This document shows positions 1 through 13,600 of a DNA stretch of 64,000 nt, piece by piece; within the stretch, counting starts at the first letter, position 1; each line of letters opens with the position of its first letter. The stretch is taken from NCBI GenBank assembly GCA_018697195.1, contig CM031858.1:114471505-114535504 (forward strand), read 5' to 3'. The stretch comes from Certhia americana (Eukaryota; Chordata; Aves; Passeriformes; Certhiidae). Both the position numbers and the translations under genes were made by a program. The notes beneath the pieces are model-generated. The model saw only the letters and a program-made list of their open reading frames with translations. It was not told the DNA's origin and did no database searches.

Positions 1-1410
1 TGCCATTATTGCCTTTCCAGCCTTAGATGAATGATCAGTAACTTTCACAAATGAAAGCAGTGTATGTTTCTGTTCAGGGAAGGAAGAGAGCTAGTGCAAG
101 ATGTATGACCACTGACAATTAAAATGAAATTTTTAAACATTTCTTATTAAAATGTTATACACAATTTGTAAGTTCAGCTATTGACATAGATTCTGTAATT
201 CATTTAAACATCAGAAAAGAAAAAACAGTGTAAATAAATGAGGCAGGAGAGATGATACAAGCCTGGAGTGGGGTGTTAAAAACCCGAGATCTATTTCCAA
301 TTCTGCCAGCATTTGGTCTGATGCCAGACTCTTGGAATTTTTTCCTTGTTGCACTTTTTTTTCTGCCATATAAAAGCCATTTTGGAGCATAGTTTATGTA
401 ATAAGTTTTGAAAACTAGGTGAAATGGATCCCAGTTCCTGTCAGCAAGAGTTAATACAAAATTAAAATCCTACACCTATTACTCAAATCTATCTTTCAGC
501 ATGAGATCCAGATGGAAAGATAGAGTTCTACTATAATTTATAGATACATATTACATATGGCAACCCCTCTAATTAATCTAATTAATCAATGTTCTTTAAA
601 TGTTTCTATTGAATCACTTTTAAAAGGGCTTGTCAAGAAGCTAAATCTACCAATTGTTTTAGGACTGCAGTAGTTCTTTAATTTAGTGTTAGCATTGCAC
701 TCTTTTTCCAAATTCATCCCCCCCACAATGTTATCCAAATGTGTTTATCTGCCTTGCATCTGAGATGAGCCAATAGTGCACTGGTTAGAGACAGAGCTCC
801 TTCTAGACATGCTACCTTCTTAAAATGAGATTAAAATGAGATTTTCATGGTCTTAACTTCTGTTCAAATGAAAAGTTTATTTGTTAAGAACCGGGTAAAA
901 GAAAAACCAAAACTGTTTCTGAGAAAGAGATGAGCATAGAGGGAAAAGCCAAAATTAATCATTCTTAAATATAGAAATTGCATGATCAAAAAATAGTTTC
1001 TGTAGAGTAGAAATTAGTTGTTTAATTTAGAGTATAAAATGTATTTATGTGATTTATACTTTAGTAATTACTAAATTTGTAGATTAGGAAAACTATATCA
1101 CATAAAATAAAGAGAATGAGGATAATTTACATGGAAAACCACATACAATCAACTTAGAGCATTTCTTGGTCTGAAAGGACTTTGGTATGAAGTGATGAAC
1201 AACTAATGATCTTTGAGACAGACACATGAGAAACCCTCTTATCTCTCTTTTTTTTCTTATTCCTGCTGTAGAGTATTTTATTGCAAGCTTACAATGAATC
1301 TTGTACTTTTAGAGCTAACTTTGGTTGCAGAGCATAGAACCACTTCTCCACTCAGTGATTTGAACCCATGAGAAGCACAGTCACACCTTTTTTTTTTTCC
1401 AGGCAGCTCA
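1..1410. other. XKR4 intron 1, unique AT-rich sequence
   Basis: Non-coding sequence with no frame resembling a known protein. It contains a tandem 9-mer (TAATTAATC twice, 570-587) but no mobile element that I can recognise. Confidence 0.7.
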
Positions 1411-1416
1411 GCACAC

Positions 1417-1497
1417 GATCACTGAATTGAATCATGTAATCATTAAGATTGGAAAAGACCTCCAAGGTCATCAAGTCCAACCTTTGGCCAAATTGAT
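1417..1497 (-). mobile_element. CR1 LINE 3'-end fragment (antisense)
   Basis: The + strand reads ATCATTAAGATTGGAAAAGA, then CCTCCAAGGTCATCAAGTCC, then AACC. This is the familiar reverse complement of the avian CR1 3' untranslated end. It is a short remnant of about 80 bp that keeps none of the reverse transcriptase part. Confidence 0.8.
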
Positions 1498-2105
1498 AGA
1501 AACAAAACCCCCAAAATAATTAATGTATCTTTCAAGAAACACACTTGGGTTAGATTTCTTGGATTCACAGTTGGATTTGGCAACTTTTCAGTTTTTAATT
1601 TATTTCAGTTAGTGGAGCCTTTTTCCTGCTCCAACCCTGATAAAATTGTAGTGTTTATCCTTACGTTTTTCTGTACAAGGAGCCAGAGCCCTTGTGGTAG
1701 CACCCTTGCTCACAATGACACAACAAAGACAAATCTAAGACTCAACCCCAAACCTGTTCTATTCCATGATGGTTGTAATTATCAAAATATGGGTTAACTA
1801 ATGTGATTGGAAAAGCAGTGTAATCTGTGACTAAACAGGGGAGTAGAAGTGTGGAGAATGAAGGACCAACATAACCATGCAGTGAAAGGAGGGAAGCCCC
1901 CACGCAGATGATGTGTTTGTTTAAATCTGAGTTGTAGGCAGGTCTTCTGTCAGTAAAGCACATGCTTAAGGTTATGTAGTGCAGAACATTCAAGTGCTTG
2001 TGAACAGCCACTCTAAAATGCCTGTAGGCTTCTTCCAGAAGTGGAGTGTTCTGAATAATCCCAGGACACTAAGTACAATCAAGATGTAACACAAAATTGC
2101 TGGAA

Positions 2106-2238
2106 CTGTTCAAGGCCAGGCTGGATGGGGCTCTGTGTAACCTGGTCTAATGGAAGTTGTCCCTGCCCATGGTAGGGGGCTTGGAACAAGACAGTCTTTA
2201 AGGTACCTCCAACTCAAGCCATTCTATGATTCCATAAA
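2106..2238 (+). mobile_element. CR1 LINE 3'-end fragment
   Basis: The sequence begins GTTCAAGGCCAGGCTGGATG and continues through GTCCCTGCCCATGG, TTGGAACAAGA and CCATTCTATGATTCCATAAA. This is the standard CR1 3' untranslated region in sense orientation, ending in the CR1 octamer-like terminus. It is 5'-truncated to about 130 bp, as most avian CR1 copies are. Confidence 0.9.
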
Positions 2239-2239
2239 T

Positions 2240-5200
2240 CTTAGGTCAGGCCAGGACATAAGTACAATGCGCCAAAAATGCCCTGTAAATAGGCAATTCT
2301 TGATCACAAATGGAGTCAGCAATTAAGATGGACCTATGGAAAGGGAAAAGATAAAAAAATTTTTGAAAGGCATCATTAAAGGCAGACATGCATGGGAACG
2401 CAGCATTAAACTCAGGCTGCCTGGTGTTCCTATTCTGACACCAGCTTTCTCACATAAAACTTTGGAATGCAAATTGACAGAAGAGTTCTGGGGGGAAAAA
2501 AAAAAAAAATGCAAGCAGCCTAGTCAGGCAAAAAAAAGCATGGGAAGATCAATGCTTTTGTTCTCCAAAAGGCTTCCTTTAGTGTTTTGCTGGAAGAGAA
2601 CAAGACTTTGTTTTGGTCTCTCCCTTGTATGTTGTAATTTTAGTACTTCTCATAAATGTTCTTTTCACCAATTCAGAGCACTAGGAAATATGTCCAACAC
2701 TAGGTCATTGCTGTCTAGGCTATTTTACTAAAAAATTTCATGCACAAAAATTTGCACTGGGTGCTAGGTTGTGATAAAAGCAATTCCCAGTTATGGGTAA
2801 CAAATAGTACAGGAGGATGCTTACAATACCTTTTTTTTTATAGAACCCATTAAATCAGATATTTACTCATTTTCTCATTGGAGGCTACTCAGGATTGTAG
2901 TGACTCACAAATGGATTATGCAATAAAGTACAGGATGGTATAAAAATGACAAAACTATAGATTGAACCGAGATAAAACTATACCTTTGTTCTTTTGGGAG
3001 GAATAGGGGTTTGGGGTCATGAGGCCTTTTGTGTCCATTCCTTATTGGAATTTCAAAAGGTGGGTCTGGGAAAACTGTAAAGTTATTACAGGCAACTTAG
3101 CAAAAAAAAAAAAAAAAAAATTGATGCATATGTCAATGAATGCCTTGAATGGTCTTTGTAATTAGCTACTGCTGGCTGAGGGCAATCACTCCCCAGGTTA
3201 CTGACTTCTGAACTCTTTGGAGAGAAGCTGTGCCCTAAGCACTGTTGTCACGATAAAGACATGCTGGGTACTTGTGGGCTGCCTGGGAGTCTGCTCTGAC
3301 CTGCTTCTTTTGAACATCACAAACTGCCTCTTCCTCCTCTTGGCTCCTTATCTTGCTTTCTGCTAGTGTTAAGATAGATCTGTTGCGCCTTACCTCATTT
3401 ATCCAGGCTCTGCTCCTTTTTTGGAATATTCTTTCCCATTTGAAGTTCTGTGAACAGCAGGTTTTGGCCTGACAGCTGACTGTGTTCCCAAATTTGGTTT
3501 GTATACTGTGCTTAGGGACCCTAACAGCCTCACTTTCTCATTGTATCAGTCACTTTTCCCCCTCATCCACTCTAGGCTTATTCTGCATTTTCCCCCAATA
3601 TATTTTATCAGCACTTGAGACAGTATATCCAGTAAAACTCTTCAGCAAGTGTTAAGCCAGGCAGGCTGTGGATTTCTCCATCTCCTACTGCACAGAAGGC
3701 ACACGGGTATGGCATTAGAGTGCATATTCTGATTATAGCACATGTAATTCAAATCAGTAATACAGTTAATATTCTTTTCCTATATATGATACTTAAACAT
3801 CCAGCCCATAGCACAAATCAGATGACAGTGATAGTGGGACAGAAGATTTCTCTACTTTGCTACAATTTCCATTCTGCATTGATAAAAAGCTGTTGATTGA
3901 TAATTCTACCTCATTTCCAGAGATGCCTCTTCTCAGAGGGAACCTGGCATGTAGTTATATATTTGAAGATGTTCCCATGAATATTGCTTACAGGAAGATG
4001 CCTTCAGGACATTGATGGTAGAAGGGAGATTATCTATATTCTGTGTCTGTGTTAGCTTTCTGAATGATCCTCACTCTTGCTTAGGTTCCCTTTTGGCTGT
4101 TACAAGTGGTTTGCATGCTTCATGCTCTGAACTAGAAGCAGGCAGAGTCCCAAGGAAACAAATGCTTTTCTTTCAGCAAAGTAACCTGCATACTATTAGG
4201 GCTTACAGAATGTGAATATGAAATTTAAAAGGCTTCCAAAGATGCTATGGATGGTAAAATAATATAAATCTACTTTTTAAATGTAGAAATTAACACAAGG
4301 AAAATTAGAAATTTCAAAAGTGGTGTGAAGAGAAGTATGCATTTCCCCTGTGCATTAGAGGGAGCCATATAGACACTCAGGAGAATCTGCCTAGTGATAC
4401 TTTCTTTTCTCTCTAAGAAGTAGCAGTAGAAGAATTTACAAAGTAGTAATCAAAAAAAATTAGTCTTATACAAATGTAATTTACCATCAATATAGTCTGT
4501 TCTGCGCTTGGTGCGTGGATTCTTGTCCCACTGAATGTTATAAAAACATACCTGAGAGAAGATCTAGTCTCCCTTGTCTTTTTTCTTATTTGCTTTAGAA
4601 GCACATGTTTAATTTGAACAAGTTGTTGCTGATAAGAGTTAACTGGAGTAATGGAGCAACAGGTAATGGAGCCTTGTCTCCAGGTGAGCATTTAATAGCC
4701 TGACAGTGCCCTGGTGTTACACAAACTGGTAACTGGCCCCAGGAAATTGCTCTTGGCTCTATTCCTCTTTCCTCACCCCTGATGAAGGGTCACCTCCTTC
4801 CCCAGAACTATGGTGCATCATCAATACCTGCCTGCTCCTTCTCCTCTGTGTCCCAGATCCTGCTGGGTTTGTTGGCTGTGGGTTGACCTGGACTATGGAT
4901 TTCATTGTCCTGATTCCCTTTGCTGAACAGCTGACCAGGGCAGCAAGACTGGAGGGAATTGAACAGCACATCCTGCCCTAAAGATGTGCCAAAGAGGAAA
5001 AAGTGCTTTTATCAGCAAAATCATTACACTGTTGCCAAATATCTGGCTGCAGTTTATGAGTACGAGGAAGTCTTGCCATGTGTGAGAAGGTAAGATTAGG
5101 CTCTAATTAAATAACTGTGGGGGAATCATTGCACCAGTCAGTGTGCAACACCCATGAGAGGAAAAATCAAATTAGAATGGAAAGGTTTTATTGAGGCAAC

Positions 5201-7515
5201 TGAGACCATATCTGACATGCTAGTTAGACTGATCCTGCTGTGCAGGAGCCAGAGAAATTTTATTAACATGAGAAACATAGTGATATAGGGCGCAGGACTG
5301 TTTGTAACTTGTGCCTCTTCTTCTCTGGTAGATTTCCCTATTTGAAAATGGCATAGTAACTAAAAGTCCAACCAGATGAGACCTTGTCATGGACACACTG
5401 AATATCCAGGGACATGCAGATTCTGTATATTGGTGGGCAGGGCATTACACTGGGAAGTGGGCACATGAGTTTGAAGTTTTGCTCCAGCAAACATTTGTAT
5501 CCTCGACTTGACATATAACTTTGAATCTTATATTTTGCAAGGAGAAAAACTTTCAAATTGGTCCAAGCTGATAATATTTCTTTTTCATTATGTAACATAA
5601 ACTTGATTAATATTACTGCTTTAACTGCATATCCTAGTCTTTGATTTTAGATCACAGCACATCTTGTTTACATTATCAGTCCATTACTCGTCCTGAAGCA
5701 AAGTTCAGAAAATGAAAACAAAACCTTTCAGTAAAATATGTTTTGCAAAATTTGAGATGGCAAAACAAGCATGGAGTTTCAGAAAGCTTTCAGAAATAAA
5801 ATAACAAAATATTTGTAACTATTTTTCCATTATACATTTAAGAAAAACTGTACAAAAGCAGTACTTTGAATCTTAAAAATTCAGTTTCAGGGGTCAGTAG
5901 TAACTACTTACTGGTCTAAAAAGCAGTAACAAAACCCAGTCAAGAATCCTAATTTTAAAATTAGCAGTATTAGAAAGGGAAATAGCATCAAGGATCTTAT
6001 TACACTTGTCTGATTGGTCTCAGCTAGGGTTGAATGAAAAAATCCACTTGGAGTAGCCTCAGTGATGATCAGACCTCACCCCACAGTGCCCATGGCAGTG
6101 CGGTGTAGCTGCATCACTGCAGGGAGAAAGCCTCTTAATTTGCTGCTACTCATGACGATGGTTCATACCGTGCAGCCTTTCTAATAAAGGAGCTGCCTGA
6201 ATAACATTGAATGTCTCTAATAAATGAGTAAAGGAAGAGAATGTTTATAACATTATCTATTTAACTGGTCTCATTTAGTTTTCTCCTAGACTTCTAAATG
6301 AAATGTTATTAAAATTAATGCAATTAATTTATGTTTCAGCCATTTAAAATTAGCTGCATACCTAAAGACTATAGGAATATAAGTGCTCTTTAATGAGAGC
6401 ATGGCTCAGGGTTTCATTTGGACTTAAATGAGTGTAATTAGAGCACTGATAACAAAGTATGTGTTCCTCAGAAACTAAGAGAAGCCTCTTGTCCATCTGT
6501 TTACACCAATGACATGGGCCCTCTTAAAGATTTCTTTATCTTCTTCAGGCATATCTGCTCAGGTCTGGGTTTGCTACTTCAGATGCCATTGCTGTGTCAA
6601 ACTGGCTTTTGAGGCTATTATTCAGGATGTGAGGTTTCAGGATGTGAGGTTTCAGGATGCAGTTTCCTGGATGATGATGATCATAGGTGTACAGGGTTCT
6701 TAACCCTTTTGCACTGCTGTCAGGTTGCCTCACACTGGACCAGCTGCATTCCTCCTGCCAATCATAGGATAATGATGAGGCACTGAGACAGCAGCTCATA
6801 CGAGACCTGAGTTCAATGTGAATGTAGTGTCTGTACTTACATAATAGGAGAAAACAGCTCCTGGAGGGAAAAAATTGAGGCTCCCAGCTAATTTCTGGTT
6901 GATTTCTTAATATTCTGTTATTCAGAAAACAAAACTAGGTGGGTATGGTAGTGTCTTCAGGTTTTAAAATATATGTATGTCTATAGCAAGGCTAGGAGAT
7001 AATTATGAGCTTTTATGTAATCCTACATTCCATAAAGTTCAAAATTTTAGTTCTAAACCATTATATCTCTAGGCGTAAAGTGTGATGGAAGTAGAGTCTA
7101 TTAAGCATATGAATTCAGGTTCAGATAGAAATTGAACAAGGTCTATTGTACTGAGCAGCTCTCCTGCCACCAGTTGTGTGTATAAGCAGACTGCTGCAAA
7201 TTCCACCTCAATCACAAGCATGCAGGGTATCAGGGAAAAGAGAGTTTGAGTCTAGTTCTGGTTGCTCTAAGCAAAGGCAGGGGGGAGAACAAGGGCACAG
7301 TCTGAATGCTCCTGAGGGAAAAGCTGTAGAAAAACAAGCCTGGAAGGAGGGCCAGCATGGTGAGATGCCCCTTGCCCTATAGCCATTCTTTTGTGCTCAG
7401 TACGTTAGATAGAACATGACGAGTGGGGGGATGTCATCAGACTATGATGTGAGTGTACCCAAAACACCACTGCCTTCCTGTAAGCCATGCAAAGAAAAAA
7501 TGGCAGAATTTGCTT
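2240..7515. other. XKR4 intron 1, mostly unique sequence
   Basis: No gene is supported. A 19-base poly(A) run lies at 3102-3120. A 15-bp unit (TTCAGGATGTGAGGT) is repeated 2.6 times at 6621-6659. The stretch 4740-4980 is more GC-rich than its surroundings but matches nothing I know. The frame at 2336-2731 (131 codons) includes a poly-lysine stretch made by a poly(A) run and looks accidental. Confidence 0.65.
6621..6659. repeat. 15-bp tandem repeat, 2.6 copies
   Basis: TTCAGGATGTGAGGT occurs at 6621-6635, again without change at 6636-6650, and as the first nine bases at 6651-6659. The copies are identical, so the duplication is recent or conserved. Confidence 0.9.
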
Positions 7516-7519
7516 TGAA

Positions 7520-7690
7520 TCATAGGAGCATAGTATCAGTCATAGAGTGCTTTGAGTTAGGAGGAGTCTTAAGGATCATGTGGTTCCAACCCCATTGCCA
7601 TGGACAGGGACACCTTTCACAGGACTGCTTTTCTCAAAGCCCTATCCAGTTTGTCCCTGAACACTTCTAGGGATGGGGTATTCTTTAGTC
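7520..7690 (-). mobile_element. CR1 LINE 3'-end fragment (antisense), diverged
   Basis: The + strand carries GGTTCCAACCCCATTGCCAT, GGACAGGGACACCTTTCACA, CAAAGCCCTATCCAG and CTGAACACTTCTAGGGATGG in the order found in the reverse complement of the CR1 3' untranslated region. Many substitutions mark it as an old copy. Its left part (ATCATAGGAGCATAGTATCA) is a degraded octamer terminus. Confidence 0.85.
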
Positions 7691-10600
7691 ACTGTAATGA
7701 TTTCTTCTCTGAAATGCATGTGTAAATTATGAGTTACTTTATTTTTAAAATGGGTATTACTATGCATGACTCAGTTTTGCAGTGCTTCAGAGAGACAGTT
7801 TTCCTTTGTCTTCAAGATACTATCAGTGCCTGTTATGTTGTCAGTGAAGTGCTGTAACTTAAGTCAGAAATAGAATATGATTAAGCTATGGTGAGGATAG
7901 GCAGAGGAGAGAGAAATCAGACTTCATCTACAGCAATTCCCGAATTGCCATGAGACTCTTGGTTATGTAACAATTGAAATGTCTGAGATTTCATCTATAA
8001 AGTGAAGCCTTGCCATTATGCATTAAGAAATGTCTTGCCTCCACTTTATTTATTCTTTGATATTTATTCCTGAATCACTGAAACAATCAGGAGTAGGGAA
8101 TAGATTAGTGGAAGGAGAATTGCACTACTAAACACTGTATAGTGATTTTTCATTCCGGTAAAAGATTTTTTTTCCCCTGATATATTTGTATTAGATGATA
8201 CAAATACATATAACTTTAAGGAGACTATCACAGCTGAACATTATGTTTCCAAGACATTCTGTGGAATTAATCTCTCTTTCAAAACCGTTTACAGTTTTAT
8301 AGGTGAACTGTGAACCATCATTTCTGAATCTGTTCATAAACTGCTATGGACACTTACTCCAATACTTCTCAAATGCCTCATATTTTGAGGGTTGTTGCTT
8401 AGGTTATCTCTAAAGTAGCCTGTACTCCACCAAACCTAGTATCCCTCTAGTATCCCAAGTAGCTTCTCTGTTATGAAAAACTGCACACTGCAATTAAGAG
8501 ATGTCAAGGTTCATGTAGAGAAAGTTATTTATGAAGAAGATATGAATTTCAGAAGATATGAATGCTCCAGTTTTTGTTGCTTCCTGCACCATTTTCTGTC
8601 ACACAGAGCCTAACCCACAGGAGGGATGTGTTCAGTTCTGTGCCCCACAGCCTTTAGCCCTGGTGTACAGACCTGCCAGGGCACAGGGTGACTGTCCCCA
8701 TCCCAACTGCATCACCAGCCTTGGGCTGTCACGTAGTCAAGGTGCACAGCAGAGTCAGCAGATGGAAAGTGCTCCTGGGCTCAGAGTTTAGCTGGGCCTA
8801 TGATGTCTTAGATTAAATTTTTTGACATGAGATTTTGATACTTGTCACTCAGATTTCTGTCAGAAGTTAGCTGTTTTTCCTGGTGTCTACTGCAGTGACT
8901 TTATTTGTAGTATGTGCACAAGTGGCCAAACCAAACCATGACAATCTTGGCAGCGTTCAGTGTGTTTAGAGCCTCCCTGGCCAGCAGCTCGTTCCCTGTG
9001 CAGTTAATCATAACGTGCATCTGGCCATGTAGCCGACACAGATTGTCCTGAAAGCCCAGCTGTGGGTGCTACTTACACATTGGCTATGGCCACCAGCAAT
9101 TTAGGCGGGACCAGAGGTAATGCAGCCTGTCAAATACTGTTATCTGAATGATAGGCTTTCAGCACAGGAGCAGATCGGAACTCATTTTGTCTGCTGGCAA
9201 AATGCTACTGTGCCACTAAGAAGTTATGACATGGCTAAACTGACCATCAAAGATCCTCAGATTTAAGATGAAGCAGAAGAAGAGAGGAGGGAAAGAAAGC
9301 TGCAATGGGAAGTTAGGGGTGTGTTGGTACTAAAGCTGAAAGACTGTCGGGGTGGATGTGCAGCAGAGTGATGTTGTTGAGTGGCGACAGCATGGAGTTA
9401 GTATTGGGTCACAGTATCTGAGCAGCATGGTGGCACACAACTGCACTTTGAGCATAACAAAGGTGGACTTTGACTAGTGTGGTTGCAAATAGCAGATGAG
9501 GCAAATACCAGAAGCGTGTGAATATTAGATCCCTCGCTGGATTAGCAAATTTGACGTTTACAGTATTTCTCATCTTGGTAGCCAATTTTATCAGCTGGTG
9601 GTAGAAAATCAGCCTCATCAAGGCAAATGCTGAGATGTACTCTCTGTGTACTTAGAACCAGCTGCTGTCCTGACACAGAAGTCATATACACCAAGGACAC
9701 ATGGGAAGATGATTTGAAAGTGAAAAGCACACACAACTGGTTTAAAAACATTCAGCAGAGCAAGCACCATCTATGGTGGTATAGGATATAGCTGCTAAGT
9801 CCACACCAAAGAGGAAGTAAGTTCTCAAATGCCAAGAGCAGGGCCCTGAAAATAAATGCCTGAACAGCTAAAAAAAAAACCAGTAGAGGAGTTCCAAGTG
9901 GATCAGGGAAAAGTTACACACAGTAGATGCTGAAGAAGGTGACTGCTCTGAAATCTCTAAGAAGGAGTTGTGTGGATTAATGCGCTCAAAAACAGCAGCA
10001 TGTAAAACTTTCTGCAGAGCAGTCATCAGAAGGAGAAATATTCTAAGAGTTACCCAAGCAGATTGCTGGACCTCACCAATATATTTGACATGGCCAGTTA
10101 CTTCCAAAGTCACAACCATAGTTCAGATTCCTACCCTCATGAGAGAAATTGCAGGAATGTAGGCTCAGTGCTTATGCATCCGGCAGTTGGCAGGGAAGGT
10201 GAAATGGAGAGCAAGCAGCAAATTCACTACCCACCCTTTCTTAGCAATCATTAAAGTGTCATTTCACACTTTTTCCCGTAGCTGCAGGCAGAAACGTTGC
10301 TGCTAATTTTCAGCTCTCTGCTAACACTTAAATTAAGGCTCTAGAGAGACTTGGTTGAGTTTTTTTTAACACCTGAGTGGTTGTTTGACAGCTTGCAAAG
10401 TAGCAGCTGAATACTGGTGAGGTTGAGAACTAGGTGTTGTCCAAGGGTAAATATGTGTGGCAGGAAGGCAGGGTAAATTCACAACAAAAATAGACAGTAC
10501 TGACCTGGGAATGAGGATACTTGAAACAAAATTGCTGCAGGCAAACCTGTTCTGAGAGTATAAAGACCAAAACAATCTCCTTTGCCTTGCTGATGTGTTT

Positions 10601-13600
10601 GGTAGACCTTAATATGACCTTGGAAGACTGGTGTGCTTCAAAAACAAGGGTCAAGAGACAGGGGTCTAGGCTAGGGGACTTAAATAAAAGCCAGGATGGA
10701 GTTCAAACCCTAGATTTTAACCTGGCATAACACACAGAATGAGTGCCACAATGGTATGTAAGAGTCAGATGGAGGATAGCACGTCTTCATCTCTTCACAA
10801 AAAGCTGCTTTGAGCATGAATTATCAGTGTGAGGAGATCACACACATTTGTGCTGAAAGCTGCCCTGTTGACCTGTTAAAACATTCTCTATTATGGGAAA
10901 AAAGATTTGCTGAACTTGATGTTCCAGAAGCTGTGGTTGACAAGCAGTAACACAGGCTGATGGTACCACGAAGCCAGCTAACTTCTGCATGGATTTAGGA
11001 CAAGGCTCTTCCACTGATACTGCAGCTTTGGACACATGAATTACAGTGAACTTTGGATAAAGTCATAAAGGAGGTGAGGGATTATCAGAACTTTGCAAGT
11101 AGGGTCAAATAATGGGACTGCATGTGCTTAGTCACAGTTACATGTGTTCTGTGGGGGTTAAGAGACATATTTTGACCCTATTGAAAACCCAAATGAAAAC
11201 CCACAGTGTAAATTTATGGAAAATGTTCCTAAATATTGAGAAACTGCAGCTGATCCAAATCAGTGATTCTAAGAGCTCTGTGTGTAGCTGTTGTACTGTT
11301 ATTAAAATTGTGTTAATCAGAAGCCAAAAAAAGCACTGTGTGTAAATCCAGTGGTTTACACTGCTTTTCTAAAAATTTAAGGTTTTAAATTATTAAATAT
11401 GTAAATTAAAACATTCTTCAGAAATTCAGCATTTGGGTTTCTGCTGTCTGGAATTTTTTACATTTATCCAATAGATACCTGGAGAACATGAGAACATCAG
11501 GTGTTGCCTTGTCTTAGGCAGAGAGTAACATAATTTTAATATTCTCTTATGGCATCAGCATAATGTAAAATGTGAAACATCAAACCAAAATACATGGCTC
11601 ATTTTATTTAAGTGAAGACTTAGCTTATTATTGCCTGCCAAAATAATTTATAAATTACTAAGCAGTCATTGACAGGGAATGATACTTCTTTAAGCACTTG
11701 TTTTAAATTATTGTAAGAAATTTCCATTTTATTCCTTTTCTAAATAAAGCAGCACGCACCTACTCCAAAGCTGAATGCAGCCTTCAAGCTCAAATATTAA
11801 AAGCACAAGGGAGAAACTTAGGGCAGAACTGTATCATTCTGTAATTTGTAATGCATTATTTTACTGTTTCTTGGCTCATCCCTGCATGTTAAAAATAGCA
11901 GCACTGTTCAAAAGCAAGTTGGTTTATAAATTTGACTCAAATACCCACTTGGCACCCTCTTTTCCTGGTGATGATTGTGCAGAATATAGTCCCCTTTGGC
12001 CTCTTTTGCAGCTCTGAATGCTCCCTTGTAGGACTAGTGTGACAGCTGCTAAAACAGATGCCAGACTCTGTATGATACCGTATTTTTTTGTGTATAATCC
12101 TGAAGTAGTTTGTGTTAAACAAAGCAACTCTGCCACTGCACAACCAGGCTATTTCCTCCATGATTTAGCAATAAAACAAAGTTATTCATGTGTATGGGAG
12201 ATATGAAGGGAAGTTCACCTCTTTGCTTTTAATACCTCTGTTTCTAATATTGTAGCAGGTGCTTTCTCTTCCTTGTTAAAGTCATGTCTGTGCTTCTCAT
12301 TTCTTTGCATTATAAGAATATGTTACAGTACTTCACTGGTACTTAGCTGGTTTGTAGATGTTTTTTTGGAAGTACAGGTGAAATCACAAAACGTTTTTTG
12401 TCTCATGGTCCTCAGCTGATTCTTTAAAGGTCTCTGAAACAGCATTTCCAAATGTATTGGCACTCCAGAGCTGAAGTGGGGTCAATGGGTGTGCATGCTG
12501 TGTGAGAATAATTTCTGTTTACTTCGTTTATGCTATTTTTTTCCTCAGTGTACTCAGTATAGTATTTAGCATACATCCATTAGCATAAGTAGGAGCACAT
12601 AGCACTATATCAGTGTTAAACTGTACTTACAGAGGCTTTTATAACTACAGTACTTACAGCATCAAACTTTTTATGATACTTTTTTCCAAAACATAAAAGT
12701 GACTATTATTTCCACAAATTGTTATTTAAGCCTAGCTTTTTTCAAAGTCTTTCCTTATAACTCACCATTTCCAGCAGCTGTTTGCAGAATAAATATTCCC
12801 AGGGTTTTATTCTTCTTAAAACATGAATTGTAACAGTGTTCCTACACTTTTTTACTTGGCAAAATCTTAATCAATTATTTATGATTTCTTTCCACTTACT
12901 GTAGATGTAAGAACAAAGAATATACCCACAGTAAAAAGAAGGACATATAAACTTATGTTCGTGCCTCTGTTTGGAGAGGTTAACAGATTATTTGACCTTG
13001 AATGACTGGGGTGTGTGTGTAGAATTGGAAACCAGCATTCTCTCTGCTTTATAATATAATAAAATTTACAGTACTTCAAGTCACCCTGATTTATTTTCAC
13101 TGTCCTTCTGTGTTTGTGACCCTTTGGTTCAGAAATAGTGCCCTAAATCCTTATTAAAGTATCCTTTGTATCAAATTGTTCTTGAATGCCAAGGGACAAA
13201 TGACATTGAACATAAAGGAACCAAAGTGAAGAACAGTTTGAGTTTAGACATTTTGCAGTATTCTTGGCAGTATGTCTTACTGAGTAATGCTTTAAAGGCA
13301 TAGTTCTGCATTCTTTCTAAATTATATTCAGTACCACATGAGAAGGATGAAACCCTGAAGTCTACTTAGAGGTTAGCATAAAAGAGCTAAATTGAAGATG
13401 TGCTTATTCTTTGTGTTTTAGGGCAGGTAGCAATGCATAACTACTGGGGAAGAAAATCATACACACATATCAGTATCGTGTTCAGACATACATGATAAAA
13501 TGTAAGGAAAGATAAATTTTGCTGCATAATTCCAAGCCAAATTTTATATGGACATGGGTCTTTTTACTGCCTTGGAGTATAGGCAAACTAATTTGATGTC

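Noticed and set aside
2336..2731. 131-codon open frame on the + strand
   Set aside because: It contains lysines made by a poly(A) run, has no recognisable domain and no splice or promoter context.
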